From: an uncultured Christensenella sp.
GTDB taxonomy: Bacteria > Bacillota > Clostridia > Christensenellales > UBA1242
Direction: 5' to 3'
Assembly (NCBI GenBank): GCA_949287685.1
Contig: CASEHF010000017.1
Location: forward strand, 1 to 35,434
DNA length: 35,434 nucleotides
How positions within the stretch are numbered: position 1 is the stretch's first letter; every line of letters begins with the position of its first letter. Under the pieces are notes generated by a model. It was not told where the DNA came from, made no database searches, and worked only from the letters and a program-made list of their open reading frames with translations. The position numbers were made by a program, and so were the translations under genes. Below, in pieces: positions 29,001 to 35,260 of this stretch.

Positions 29001-29930
29001 GTATCTAGCATCCTCGTTAACCGCCGCAACACGCACATTGTATACAGTACGACTAAGCCCCTCTGGTATGTCAATGTACGCGTACTCACCCTCAATACGA
29101 ATATTCTCAGGGCTAGCAGCAGTCTCTAATAACTCCTTATCCTCCGCACTAAAGACACCATTCGATGCACCGAACTCAATGTCGTAGTTTTCAGCACTTG
29201 GTGCAAAGTTCGAGAGTTTAAAGCGGATACTGTATGCGCGATTTGGCTCATTAGCCTCTTGCTCCGTAACAATGCTCAAATCCTTTGGTGCAGCGAGTTG
29301 AGCAAAGGTGAGAGTCTCCGTAGGCTCCGAATCATCGTACATAGCATCATTTCCTACCGCCTGTAGCGACACACTGTATAGTGCCCCCTCGACAATTTCC
29401 TCAAAAGTCGTGTTTGGCACCACACGAGTCGACTCTACCCCATCGATATTAAGGTTTAGCCTGTATTGAGGCACGAATTTACTACCCTCTACCACAACGG
29501 GCTGCCAGCTGAGTTTGCGCGTAGCGGGGTCATAACTAAAGCCCGCAGGGGTCGCCAACTGCTGTTTGTTTGTTAGCACATTTACGGTAATAGTAACTAG
29601 CGCATCTGGATTATCAACAGAGCGCACCGTAACCGAAGTAGACCCCGCGCCAACAGCAGATATAACGCCCTCCTCATCTACAGTCGCAACACTCTCATCG
29701 CTAGACTCAAAGGTCACACGCTGGTCAGTAGCGCTGGCTGGCACTACAGTATAGTTTAGAGTATAGGTGCTACCAGAGTTAATAGCCATTGCGACTACCG
29801 TATCCTCCTCAGCCACCTCTAACCAACCTACACCGACATAGTTGTTGGTCTCAGTTTCTCCACACGCAACAAAGCACATGGGTGCCACCACGACTAAAAT
29901 TGCGGCAAGTAGAAAGTTTTTCAATTTCAT
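22938..29930 (-). CDS. Giant Big_2/Fn3/GLUG surface lipoprotein, frame interrupted near its 3' end
   Basis: A 2,330-residue frame with a lipoprotein signal peptide (hydrophobic 6-18, lipobox FVAC, Cys23), so the mature protein should be lipid-anchored to the outer face of the membrane. An Ig-like Big_2 domain follows (about 33-117; FESSDESVATVDEEGVISAV). About 16 Fn3-like units fill 120-1,900, with boundaries such as LATPTNFRVSNGVLVWDAVEG. GGSGAPEDPFVI near 1,940 opens a GLUG-type repeat region (GGITGYASGN, GGIVGYSS, IGGIAGMVGR). The last 20 or so residues look out of frame, and the correct continuation lies in another frame (22562-23047), giving an intended length of about 2,480. The ATG has GAGG 7 bases upstream. 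Adhesion or polymer binding is a reasonable guess; no enzyme motif is seen. Confidence 0.88.
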   Translation of the reverse strand: MKLKNFLLAAILVVVAPMCFVACGETETNNYVGVGWLEVAEEDTVVAMAINSGSTYTLNYTVVPASATDQRVTFESSDESVATVDEEGVISAVGAGSTSVTVRSVDNPDALVTITVNVLTNKQQLATPAGFSYDPATRKLSWQPVVVEGSKFVPQYRLNLNIDGVESTRVVPNTTFEEIVEGALYSVSLQAVGNDAMYDDSEPTETLTFAQLAAPKDLSIVTEQEANEPNRAYSIRFKLSNFAPSAENYDIEFGASNGVFSAEDKELLETAASPENIRIEGEYAYIDIPEGLSRTVYNVRVAAVNEDARYYTSSFTDAIKFARLSTPENLSLAYVGNTQQLSWSTVLNASQYRILIRYNMNDGTQEEHFVNVSVGSGSSTVYDFSNLTDKPADNTYTGFDVYVFAIGADSYISGVRYLDSDISDLPAMQQLRPVGNIIISRNDEKQQYDITWGQVDNAVTYQVYISPNNSSYITADDKLVTNTNRTECSIAFNQQYAQAETLWNAGRNYLKIVAQPGDTGRYVASTPTVHTESFMKLATPTNFRVSNGVLVWDAVEGATKYEINFGTGAAVYPSVDAIAGKDTYEYTPTTSDMPQTSANYLVSIRAVNDDYPMYINSNETDVIDISRFGVPDNLRVVDGQLAWDNKDALGESINTEMYEVKIESLTGEELAVFQAPSGVSVEDHLQNLQVSDRYFVFKVRAINIYDNRNYINGDWTEGISTYQLETPSNVRVENGVITWDAFGDMNVAAGHTGIRYVLRVGSQEYGQNSDPILTINSTSAIISGLTAGSLNYTVQLQATIVASESGDFGVTTVGNDTIYIINSNFSEPFSVRQLSVPTGVTIIDGALYWSPSNTSLNNYRVELYRINESNDIRTRGECVWTGELQPNDPANPSFIFALHWGLDENAGSGASDSVILSGGAIPNIAYGAYEFVVYAMGTNHNTTSSANYGYLTSYGSSSVEIYKLQTPTLDIKDGEIRWNYVYDNLGGTSRQVRDYIIRVARNTADGQEVLEFRVDTGFTTTLDDLPERFCNNQLFVSIQAVSIWERVYDSEMSAPYTRPSDANPETGVYVVRKLPAPEVDPVHVTIDGRKITWTDNDNSQQSFIIQVYENSPLTGEILRTTAIVQQNEYTLSDYGSGDYYIVIRRLGYTLDDPSAPTDPNRQRGTQYISSAFSDKLYIERLVRPTGLVMTRGGDSGDDPILSWTATGAADYMKFKIEISYVVNGMETIDTFYLPYNVTTLNLFGKAYNAEGEEVDITNFPAGAIRITVQTVIAEEGTITDSSGATANTVYSIAGTDSIKVNLNPNVNTYAMSTGFTVGQKYLLRIRALGNSSYLITSEWENGLYILERLAPLEANSVNLGIENETSYNGWYVKDGVIYWNAVTGVAKYEATLAATDGSGAVYNAFTKDADVATKQYFSPVTGISYGTYNLQFRLIGGATNTAAAIVDDNKEYLLGYVTSDFSTPKEVTKLYAPNDASVNGRADAFSRIVDGEFDWGIRNGMDEWVDTSGATAYKLDIADFDTYTYPLSNPTAHFIASDVFLQTSGRYDASIYSIGNTWTGTNDSNAIYLSSDSIGAFTIIYGGQISDLNVTTGQLNWSAVSNGSRAGYDIEYIYSGSDEQPNLKRLSTNTYSFDDLPEAKGRNFNSIRVRYAGEDATTNGAYEGYVNCMWSTEMVNITKLPDIALTEMASGDPRYLYINNYGQLEWNYGDNYAEGTFTDFDINMHLYLDITYLGTSVGGYAAGWDFEKTVTSFDVPAITISDEDRDNALIEDNNPLFGYEGIMRYNMYGYVAGTVDTTTDTSSTGETIYLNSNTYACGAYKLDAPNSFELDQINGPGLRLNWDISNSSLTGYEPLVEQGQSAVITVPGDTILFSYTVNGDPTTKYHRLIGVEEVANIPLWELAYYDNISLKVLNSNGIAFGSSTLSVSQVNFQYFAGGSGAPEDPFVIRDNTSISSQYTAEYLLELVYWLPEMYFVLDQDVTLTDLSVKSQGDATMTSNYPVPDGITGTNVDAKYRELVFTGGFDGAGHSIKNVQVNNAGYYGWWSFVIGDTLPEDTPENNFENRRGIIKDLTIVADSINVSTLNVSSYSGLFTQYNYGWIIGCTSDGTASEDREDEGEYVPVIQGEIRQNNIYIGGIAGMVGRYSSAQQNEAYADMEGIGRIENSTNLLDLSIKPENDQNYNSFVGGITGRNFAGYIIGCQNGIADMTIRSNRAVIHGFYVGGITGYASGNTITVDDEDVNVYAYTSGCVNYGDVSTRYATSGDIVASSAGGIVGYSSLSYITYCMNLGKISTDGISAHLGHCIQPLLCRTYRRVHSSTRLYVHWCNYR

Positions 29931-30187
29931 AATGTACCTCGCTATTTTCTTTTATTTTGCTTAATTTTTCTAAATTAAAACAAAAAATTTGTTATTTCGC
30001 ACAATTTTAAACAATAATTTTAAATTTGCGCGCTTAGTTTAGAAAATCAAACAAAATTGCTCTTAAGTTGATTGATTAAAATCGCCCATATCAACCTAAT
30101 CGAAATTTTATCAACAAGTGAATCTAGATAAAGTTTCGCAGCAAGTCAAAACAAAAAATTGCCCGAGTTTTTTTGAAGCCTGCGAAC

Positions 30188-30264
30188 TGGTGCAACCGAG
30201 CCGATTCGAACGGCTGACCTTTGCCTTAGGAGGGCACTGCTCTATCCAGCTGAGCTACGATTGC
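30188..30264 (-). tRNA. tRNA-Arg (anticodon CCT)
   Basis: A 77-base cloverleaf. The 7-bp acceptor stem GCAATCG/CGGTTGC has one G-T pair. The D stem is GCTC/GAGC, the anticodon loop CTCCTAA gives CCT for the AGG codon, and the T arm contains TTCGAAT. The encoded 3' end is ACCA. The anticodon stem has a G27-A43 mismatch, leaving four good pairs. CCA is genomically encoded. It reads AGG, a rare arginine codon in many bacteria. Confidence 0.96.
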
Positions 30265-30271
30265 ATATGAA

Positions 30272-30295
30272 AATAAAGTGAAAGTTACACTTTAT
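30272..30295 (-). promoter_or_regulatory. Hairpin in the 5' leader of the tRNA precursor
   Basis: An 8-bp inverted repeat (30273-30280 with 30288-30295) with a 7-base loop lies between the predicted start site and the tRNA 5' end. It may guide 5' processing or be incidental. Confidence 0.3.
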
Positions 30296-30306
30296 AATCT
30301 TTTAAT

Positions 30307-30336
30307 ATTATACATTTTGAGCAAGCAATATGTCAA
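30307..30336 (-). promoter_or_regulatory. Consensus SigA promoter of tRNA-Arg
   Basis: Read on the minus strand: TTGACA (30336-30331), an 18-base spacer, and TATAAT (30312-30307). Both hexamers are perfect, as expected for a strong stable-RNA promoter. The transcript starts near 30,300. Confidence 0.85.
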
Positions 30337-30447
30337 ATAAAAACTCGGGTTTTTCTCAAATTTATGCTATTTTTCGAGGTATTTATTTTATTTTTTTAAA
30401 AGCCGAAAAACTTAGTATTTTAGCCAAATCTCGGCACATTGTTTCAT

Positions 30448-30584
30448 TGTGGAAAAGTTTTATTTTCTCACTTATTTTTACTAAATATTTGATAGTTTTA
30501 TACACATTTAACTAAAACTGTGGATAATTGATTTATTTTTTAAAAAAATTGTACAAGTTTTTTACTTTTTAAAACTTTTCCACA
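30448..30584. other. AT-rich gene-free stretch with three DnaA-box-like 9-mers
   Basis: The interval between the tRNA promoter and the next terminator (30337-30623) has no convincing gene. It holds one perfect DnaA-box consensus, TTATCCACA on the minus strand (30519-30527). Two one-mismatch forms, TTTTCCACA, lie at 30448-30456 (minus) and 30576-30584 (plus). The surrounding DNA is very AT-rich. No dnaA, dnaN or other origin gene is in the window. Confidence 0.4.
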
Positions 30585-30623
30585 GGTTGAAATATTTAAA
30601 ACTATACCACTACCAAAGAAAAA

Positions 30624-30642
30624 CCGCCCTAGGATGGGGCGA
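30624..30642 (-). terminator. Terminator after the small membrane-protein gene
   Basis: A GC-rich stem (30625-30629 with 30637-30641) and a 7-base loop are followed on the minus strand by TTTTTCTTT. It starts 17 bases past the stop codon. The plus-strand side also has a T-run, so it may act both ways. Confidence 0.7.
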
Positions 30643-30658
30643 TTTTTGCTTAAAAAAT

Positions 30659-31093
30659 TTAGGCAATCAAACAAGCAAGAATAAGTATCACAAGATTTGG
30701 AGTGAATGCTACTTTCTTGTCTTTAATAACTTGCACGATGTAAAGTGCTAGCGATGCAATTAGACACGCAACCGCAAGCCACAAAAATACCGTACAAACA
30801 ATCCCCAATCCAATCGACAAAAATAGTTGCGCAATCAATCCAAGAGCGATTGCCGCAATACTGAGAATAATATTGATAGTCTCGAGGCTCATTTCCTTAA
30901 AGACTTTTTTTATATCTTTCTCTTTCGGCTCCTCTATCTCGACTCTTTCCTCGCGACTTTTTTCACGAATCGCATCTTTGTCGACTCCAAGATTTTCATC
31001 ATAATCGCGAGTAGCAGATTCAACATTATCGTTTAATTCTACTTCGTTCGCTTCAACCTCAACAGGTTGCTCCTTTAAATTTTCATTTTCCAT
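30659..31093 (-). CDS. Small membrane protein with an acidic N-terminal domain
   Basis: A 144-residue protein of no family I recognise. The first 65 or so residues are strongly charged, mostly Glu, Asp, Asn and Lys, with no signal peptide, and look disordered. Three hydrophobic helices follow at about 73-95, 97-121 and 133-144, the last ending at the C-terminus. TAAGGAG at 31101-31107 supports the ATG at 31093. It has its own SigA-type promoter and a terminator, so it is monocistronic. The long acidic tail is probably cytoplasmic. A housekeeping small membrane protein (such as a DUF4190-type protein) is possible but not supported by a motif. Confidence 0.8.
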   Translation of the reverse strand: MENENLKEQPVEVEANEVELNDNVESATRDYDENLGVDKDAIREKSREERVEIEEPKEKDIKKVFKEMSLETINIILSIAAIALGLIAQLFLSIGLGIVCTVFLWLAVACLIASLALYIVQVIKDKKVAFTPNLVILILACLIA

Positions 31094-31123
31094 ATTTTAT
31101 CTCCTTAGAGTTTTAATAAAAAT

Positions 31124-31152
31124 ATTATAACATATTTTTTTGAATAAATCAA
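31124..31152 (-). promoter_or_regulatory. SigA-type promoter of the small membrane-protein gene
   Basis: Read on the minus strand: TTGATT (31152-31147), a 17-base spacer, and a perfect TATAAT (31129-31124). The start falls near 31,117. Confidence 0.8.
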
Positions 31153-31290
31153 GTACCTTTTATCTCAAATTTATACGCTCAAAACCCCAACACCCACACC
31201 TAAAAACATAACTTAACAAAACACGCTTCACTTTTATATAAAAATGCTCAAACTTTGTGAAAAATTATGATTTTTTAGTGTTTTTTATTT

Positions 31291-31316
31291 AAAAAAGCGC
31301 AATTTAGTGCGTTTTT
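31291..31316 (-). terminator. Possible terminator downstream of the amidase gene
   Basis: An A-run, GCGCA, a short loop and TGCG followed by a T-run form a hairpin (31291-31301 with 31308-31316). On the minus strand there is one mismatch in the stem and a six-T tail. It lies about 80 bases past the amidase stop, beyond the GCATAG repeats. It pairs slightly better on the plus strand. Confidence 0.45.
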
Positions 31317-31334
31317 GTCGAGTTTTTGAGCGAA

Positions 31335-31396
31335 TTGCATAGTACTTAAAAACGATTGCATAGTATCTAAATAGTGGTATGCATAGTACTTAAAAA
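31335..31396 (+). repeat. Three tandem GCATAGTAC motifs just past the amidase stop codon
   Basis: GCATAGTACTTAAAAA starts at 31337, GCATAGTATCTAAAT at 31358, and GCATAGTACTTAAAAA at 31381. The spacings are 21 and 23 bases, close to two helical turns. The third copy ends at the first base before the amidase stop codon (31397). All three have the same orientation. Confidence 0.8.
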
Positions 31397-32470
31397 TCAA
31401 TTTTCTGGTTGGTCTCGTGCAGAGTTATCATCCTCGAGCGCCGCCCAAGTATCTCGCCCTACAATTCCATCTACCACCAGCCCGTTTTCTCGTTGAAAGT
31501 CTTTAACGGCGGCCTCTGTATTGCTTCCAAAAATTCCATCAATCGCACCCACAGGATAAAGTTTACTATATAATTTCTTTTGCAGATACAGCACTTCGGC
31601 GCCGTAACTTCCTTTTCGCAGAGTTGTGGCTTGCGGGGTGAGATTGTTTAATTTGTACCAAGTCCGCCTGCCCACAATTCCATCTACTTCGAGTCCATTC
31701 GCCTGTTGAAATGCGCGTACCGCTTCGGCAGTGTTGTTGCCAAATATTCCATCCACATTCCCCACCGAATACCCGCCTATTTTTAATAAAAATTGCAGAT
31801 ATTTCACAAAATTCCCACGACTCCCCTGTCTCAATGTCGGGAAAACTTGGTCCTCAATATCGATATACTGGACATTAAAGTATTGACACACGCCGCGGCA
31901 AGCAGCGCGCCCGACCGCATTCGTAAAATCAGGGTCCAGCATCAGCCTTGCTTCGCGGAAGTTAGTCATAAACCCGCACTCCATAAGGCACGCGATCGTG
32001 TTGACATTACTAAGCATCCCAACATCGAGCGGCTTTACCCCACGACCATTGAGGTCAACCGCTAGCAAAATGCTTCCGTAGACCGTATCCGCAAAATTAC
32101 GGCTTTGCGTTGCGTAGGGATTCAATGGCGAATAAAATCCCTCGACCCCGTTTGCACTGTTAAATGTTGTACCATCACCATAGGCATTGTACGCAAAAGT
32201 TACCAAAGCACTCGGGCGCGCACGATTTACTATAGTCACACGCTGCGAAACAGACAAGTCCTGTCTATTCGGCTTTACATCGAGTATATTAAATCCAATT
32301 CGTAAACAATCTGCCAAAAACGCATTTTTTGCCGCATAGTTAAACTCGTTTTCATAAATTTGGCGGTTGATGTACGGCATCACGGGTGTACGCTTTCCTA
32401 AAGTCGGCGGATTCACCCCGTGCTCATCATTTCCCGCAATCAAATAGTTGCTTGCACTATTATATGGCAT
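31397..32470 (-). CDS. Amidase_3-like cell-wall protein with two PG_binding_1 repeats
   Basis: A 357-residue protein. The ATG at 32470 is chosen because GGGAGAG lies 7-13 bases upstream, whereas a GTG five codons earlier would lie across that ribosome binding site. The N-terminal region (about 10-185) resembles N-acetylmuramoyl-L-alanine amidase: His17 in DEHGVN, Glu42 in YENEFN, and catalytic-type Glu164 in LMECGFMTN. The third zinc ligand, normally His in S-x-HANA, appears as Ala93 in VTFAYNA. Two PG_binding_1 domains follow (about 193-257 and 283-345), each ending in DGIVGR-x-TW. There is no signal peptide, as in mother-cell amidases such as CwlC, so a role in sporulation or lysis is possible but unproven. 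The gene is flanked by GCATAGTAC repeats. No clear SigA promoter is seen. Confidence 0.85.
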   Translation of the reverse strand: MPYNSASNYLIAGNDEHGVNPPTLGKRTPVMPYINRQIYENEFNYAAKNAFLADCLRIGFNILDVKPNRQDLSVSQRVTIVNRARPSALVTFAYNAYGDGTTFNSANGVEGFYSPLNPYATQSRNFADTVYGSILLAVDLNGRGVKPLDVGMLSNVNTIACLMECGFMTNFREARLMLDPDFTNAVGRAACRGVCQYFNVQYIDIEDQVFPTLRQGSRGNFVKYLQFLLKIGGYSVGNVDGIFGNNTAEAVRAFQQANGLEVDGIVGRRTWYKLNNLTPQATTLRKGSYGAEVLYLQKKLYSKLYPVGAIDGIFGSNTEAAVKDFQRENGLVVDGIVGRDTWAALEDDNSARDQPEN

Positions 32471-32494
32471 AGACCACTCTCCCACAATTTTTAA

Positions 32495-32817
32495 AGTACT
32501 CTATGCTTTTATAATAAAAATTGTGCCACTCAGTTATTCAATTTTACTATTTTATAAAATGACACAACACCCAATAAATTGATATACTCTAATTATAATT
32601 TGAAATAGTATTTATATCAGCACTTTAAATTTAAAAAATACATAACTTAAAAAACTACAATCCAAACTTTTCTATCGATACGAAATGACTCCCACCCTAT
32701 TGCATAGTACCCATTTTGCGAATAAATCTCGCGTTTTAATAGTCCTTTTGTAAAAAGTGCATAGTACTATGCAAAATAAAAAACACCGGCAAAAATCATT
32801 GCATAGTACTTAAAAAA
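32495..32817. repeat. GCATAGTAC motifs upstream of the amidase gene, one a perfect palindrome
   Basis: The gene-free interval 32471-33041 carries plus-strand copies at 32702 (GCATAGTACCC), 32759-32772 (GCATAGTACTATGC, a perfect 14-bp palindrome) and 32801 (GCATAGTACTTAAAAAA). An imperfect minus-strand copy, GCATAGAGTACTT, lies at 32506-32494 in the amidase leader. A weak hairpin with a T-run follows the first copy (GCGA...TCGC near 32718-32735). The rest of the interval is plain AT-rich DNA. Confidence 0.75.
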
Positions 32818-32819
32818 CC

Positions 32820-32839
32820 GCGTAAAAATTACGCTTTTT
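32820..32839 (+). terminator. Orphan plus-strand intrinsic terminator
   Basis: GCGTAA (32820-32825) and TTACGC (32829-32834) enclose AAA and are followed by five T. It is well formed on the plus strand, yet no plus-strand gene precedes it. It comes 3 bases after the last GCATAGTAC copy. Confidence 0.6.
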
Positions 32840-33006
32840 CGTGTTTTTATTGAATTTTGTTAGTTTTACTATTCTATCTGTATTTATTTTATTTGATTAA
32901 AAATTATTTATTTTTTAAGTAAGAACTCCAAATTTATAAAAATTTTTCTCAAAAACTCTTATTTATATAAAAATTAATGAAAATTAAACAAAAAATAGGA
33001 AAAATC

Positions 33007-33035
33007 TTGCTTACTCTATAAAAATTTGATAATAT
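33007..33035 (+). promoter_or_regulatory. Promoter predicting a leaderless MFS transcript
   Basis: TTGCTT (33007-33012), a 17-base spacer, and TAATAT (33030-33035). The hexamers are only moderate matches. The expected start falls at about 33042, which is the A of the start codon. Confidence 0.5.
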
Positions 33036-33041
33036 TAAGTT

Positions 33042-34253
33042 ATGAAAAATGTCTCAAATTCAATACGGCTATACCCTTGGTTTGCCTCGATAAGTGGCGA
33101 TTTGCTTTTCTTTATGGCGATAGACACATTGTTTTTAACCACCGTTAAGGGTCTTGGCGCTGCCGAAATAACACTCATGACAGCCATTGGCACGGGTATT
33201 TGCGTAATTTTACAATACCCGCTACTATGCATTATACACAAAATTGGCAACACCGCAGCGGTGCGAATAGGTGTAATTTTGTTAATAATTAGCGCCCTTT
33301 GCTACACCTGTTTTGTAGAAAAAATTTTCGTATTTCTAGGTTGCATTTTCTATTATTTGGCATTATTTTTTATCGAAATGAAATCTAGCATTCTGCGGAA
33401 CAATCTACACGCCCTTAATCGCGAAAACGAATATATGCAAATCGAAGCCCGCGCGAAGCTTTTGTTTAGTATTTACACGCTCGCAATCGTAATAATTGCC
33501 GCCCCACTATTCAATCTCAACCACTACCTGCCTAATATTTTATGCATAACAGTTACCGTTTTGGCGTGCATACTATCCTTTTGCATACACGAGCCTGACA
33601 CTACCCGCCATTTTAAAAAACAATCTCGCAAAACAGAATTATTTTTACCAACAACTCTTGCAATTGTTGCCTCGATGCTGTTTATACCGCTAATTTTAAT
33701 CACTTTTTCACTTACAAAACTGCTCGCACAAGAAAATTTAGGCACAATGTTTGAAATTGAAGCAGTTGCTTACTTTATCACTGGTTTGGTACTAGCATCA
33801 CGCATCGCGCGAATTATATCAAATGCATTTTTTGCGCATTTTGGCAACAAAATTACATCAAAAAGCCTATTTTTGCTATCTTTTGCGTTAATTTTTGCAA
33901 TTTTATTAGCTTTTTGGGGAGGAATCGCAAACGGGATTGCGGGATACATACTAATGCTAATAGCAATTATGTTGCTGTACGGGGTTATGGACCCATATCA
34001 AATTATGATAAAAAAGATTATATTTGAGCATACCGACAATCGAAATGCGCAAACCGCCCTAACTCTAAATTTTACCGCTTTAAACCTAGGGCAAATGTGC
34101 TTGAATTTTGTAGCGACTGCGATGTTGTTTAACCTACCAATCGTTTATGTACTAGCAGCATTGTTAGCATTTGCGGTTATAGAAAGCATTGTAATTTTCG
34201 CACTTGTTCGCTCGTTACGAGAAAATATTTATAGATTTAAAAATCTTATTTAG
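33042..34253 (+). CDS. MFS-type membrane transporter
   Basis: A 403-residue hydrophobic protein with about 11-12 membrane helices and a central charged loop near 185-203 (RHFKKQSRKTE). This is the general plan of the major facilitator superfamily; no motif tells the substrate. The first helix begins near residue 15, so the ATG at 33042 must be at or near the true start. There is no Shine-Dalgarno sequence in front of it, unlike nearly all other genes here. Its codon choice is more AT-rich than that of the giant genes. It is convergent with the flavodoxin gene, and a shared bidirectional terminator lies between them. It could be an exporter or a sugar/peptide permease. Confidence 0.8.
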   Translation: MKNVSNSIRLYPWFASISGDLLFFMAIDTLFLTTVKGLGAAEITLMTAIGTGICVILQYPLLCIIHKIGNTAAVRIGVILLIISALCYTCFVEKIFVFLGCIFYYLALFFIEMKSSILRNNLHALNRENEYMQIEARAKLLFSIYTLAIVIIAAPLFNLNHYLPNILCITVTVLACILSFCIHEPDTTRHFKKQSRKTELFLPTTLAIVASMLFIPLILITFSLTKLLAQENLGTMFEIEAVAYFITGLVLASRIARIISNAFFAHFGNKITSKSLFLLSFALIFAILLAFWGGIANGIAGYILMLIAIMLLYGVMDPYQIMIKKIIFEHTDNRNAQTALTLNFTALNLGQMCLNFVATAMLFNLPIVYVLAALLAFAVIESIVIFALVRSLRENIYRFKNLI

Positions 34254-34291
34254 ACACAAATTTTACATAAAACAACTAGCAGACATGATAG

Positions 34292-34363
34292 AATGGTTTT
34301 CCGTTTCGTAAAGTGGTGCGTAATAATCCCCCTCCTCTAAACGCTCTGTTTTAAAAAACCATT
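34292..34363. other. Long-range inverted repeat in the gap between convergent genes
   Basis: AATGGTTTT (34292-34300) and AAAACCATT (34355-34363) form a perfect 9-bp stem around 54 bases that include a C-rich segment. It lies between the MFS stop and the shared terminator, so it would be in the 3' untranslated region of the MFS mRNA. Confidence 0.3.
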
Positions 34364-34416
34364 TTATAATTCGCCATAACCTCTCTAAACCTATGAAAAA
34401 ACGCTGAAAAACACAA

Positions 34417-34441
34417 AAAATCGCTATTTTTTAGCGATTTT
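34417..34441. terminator. Bidirectional terminator between MFS and flavodoxin genes
   Basis: A perfect 10-bp stem (34417-34426 with 34432-34441) with a five-T loop and A/T-rich ends on both sides. It serves the plus-strand MFS gene and the minus-strand flavodoxin gene. Confidence 0.8.
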
Positions 34442-34469
34442 ATGATTTTTTTATGTTTTTTTATTTATT

Positions 34470-34940
34470 TTATAAAAACTGCTCTGCCCAGTTTTTGAGT
34501 GACTCGCTATCATAGTGGTTTAAAATTTTACCCGAAATAAATGTAGCATTTGGAGCACTCGCGTGCAAATCTGTAGCGGTATCACCCAGCCCACTACCGC
34601 CAGAGGTCGCAAACAGAACAATTTTTTTGCCCGCAAAGTCGTTTTCCTCCAAGAAGGTATTGATTATACGAGGGGCCGTATACCACCAAATCGGGAAACC
34701 TAAAAAGACTACATCATACTGCCCCGGATTTTGCACTTTATTTTTAATCGCGGGTCTAGAAGCCACATCTCTAGATTCAATTGTCGAACGCGAATTATTA
34801 TCGTTCCAATTCAAGTCCGCGCTTGTATAAGGGACCGCTGGCTCGATTTCAAATAAATCAGCATTGATTGCAGCACTCAAATCATACGCGGCCTTTTTTG
34901 TAACCCCCGAGGCACTAAAAAACGCAACTAAACTTTTCAT
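34470..34940 (-). CDS. Flavodoxin family protein
   Basis: A 156-residue cytosolic flavodoxin-like electron carrier or FMN reductase component. The FMN phosphate loop is FFSASGVTKK (about 7-16). The segment GFPIWWYTAPR (near 82-92) and the FATSGGSGLG loop (near 110-119) are typical of the Flavodoxin_4 group. It is a full-length single domain with no signal peptide. A strong ribosome binding site (AGGAGTGAT, 34944-34952) and a SigA-type promoter support the start. It is monocistronic. The redox partner is unknown. Confidence 0.92.
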   Translation of the reverse strand: MKSLVAFFSASGVTKKAAYDLSAAINADLFEIEPAVPYTSADLNWNDNNSRSTIESRDVASRPAIKNKVQNPGQYDVVFLGFPIWWYTAPRIINTFLEENDFAGKKIVLFATSGGSGLGDTATDLHASAPNATFISGKILNHYDSESLKNWAEQFL

Positions 34941-34967
34941 AATATCACTCCTTTTCTAATAAAACTT

Positions 34968-34996
34968 ATTATACAACAACCTGCGTTAATTATCAA
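34968..34996 (-). promoter_or_regulatory. SigA-type promoter of the flavodoxin gene
   Basis: Read on the minus strand: TTGATA (34996-34991), a 17-base spacer, and a perfect TATAAT (34973-34968). The start falls near 34,961. Beyond it, 34997-35260 is AT-rich and shows no gene. Confidence 0.8.
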
Positions 34997-35260
34997 ATCT
35001 TTTATCGTTTTAGAAGTAAAATCTTATTTTTTTGTTTAAAAAATGCAGTTTTTTATAGCTTTTTTATCAAATTTAAGGTATTTTAAAGTTTTTTTCATAT
35101 TTTTACTATACCACAATTATTTTTTTGTTTTGCTGAAACTATACCCGAATTCATATAAATTTGTTAAAAATTTTTCTTTTAATTAAACTTTTTCTTTGCT
35201 TTTTTACGCTTTAACTGTTTTAAAAAATCTATGTTTTATCAAATTTTATTTAAAAAACAC

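Noticed and set aside
30330..30515. 61-codon plus-strand frame in the AT-rich gap
   Set aside because: No ribosome binding site, Phe/Ile/Lys-rich composition typical of random AT-rich DNA, and it overlaps the tRNA promoter and the DnaA-like sites.
30337..30623. Calling the gap a replication origin
   Set aside because: Only three boxes, no dnaA/dnaN/gyrB context, and no strand switch of the flanking genes at this point, so it is left as a site cluster.
31335..32817. CRISPR array
   Set aside because: The repeated unit is about 10-16 bases, the spacing is irregular, a gene lies in the middle, and there are no cas genes.
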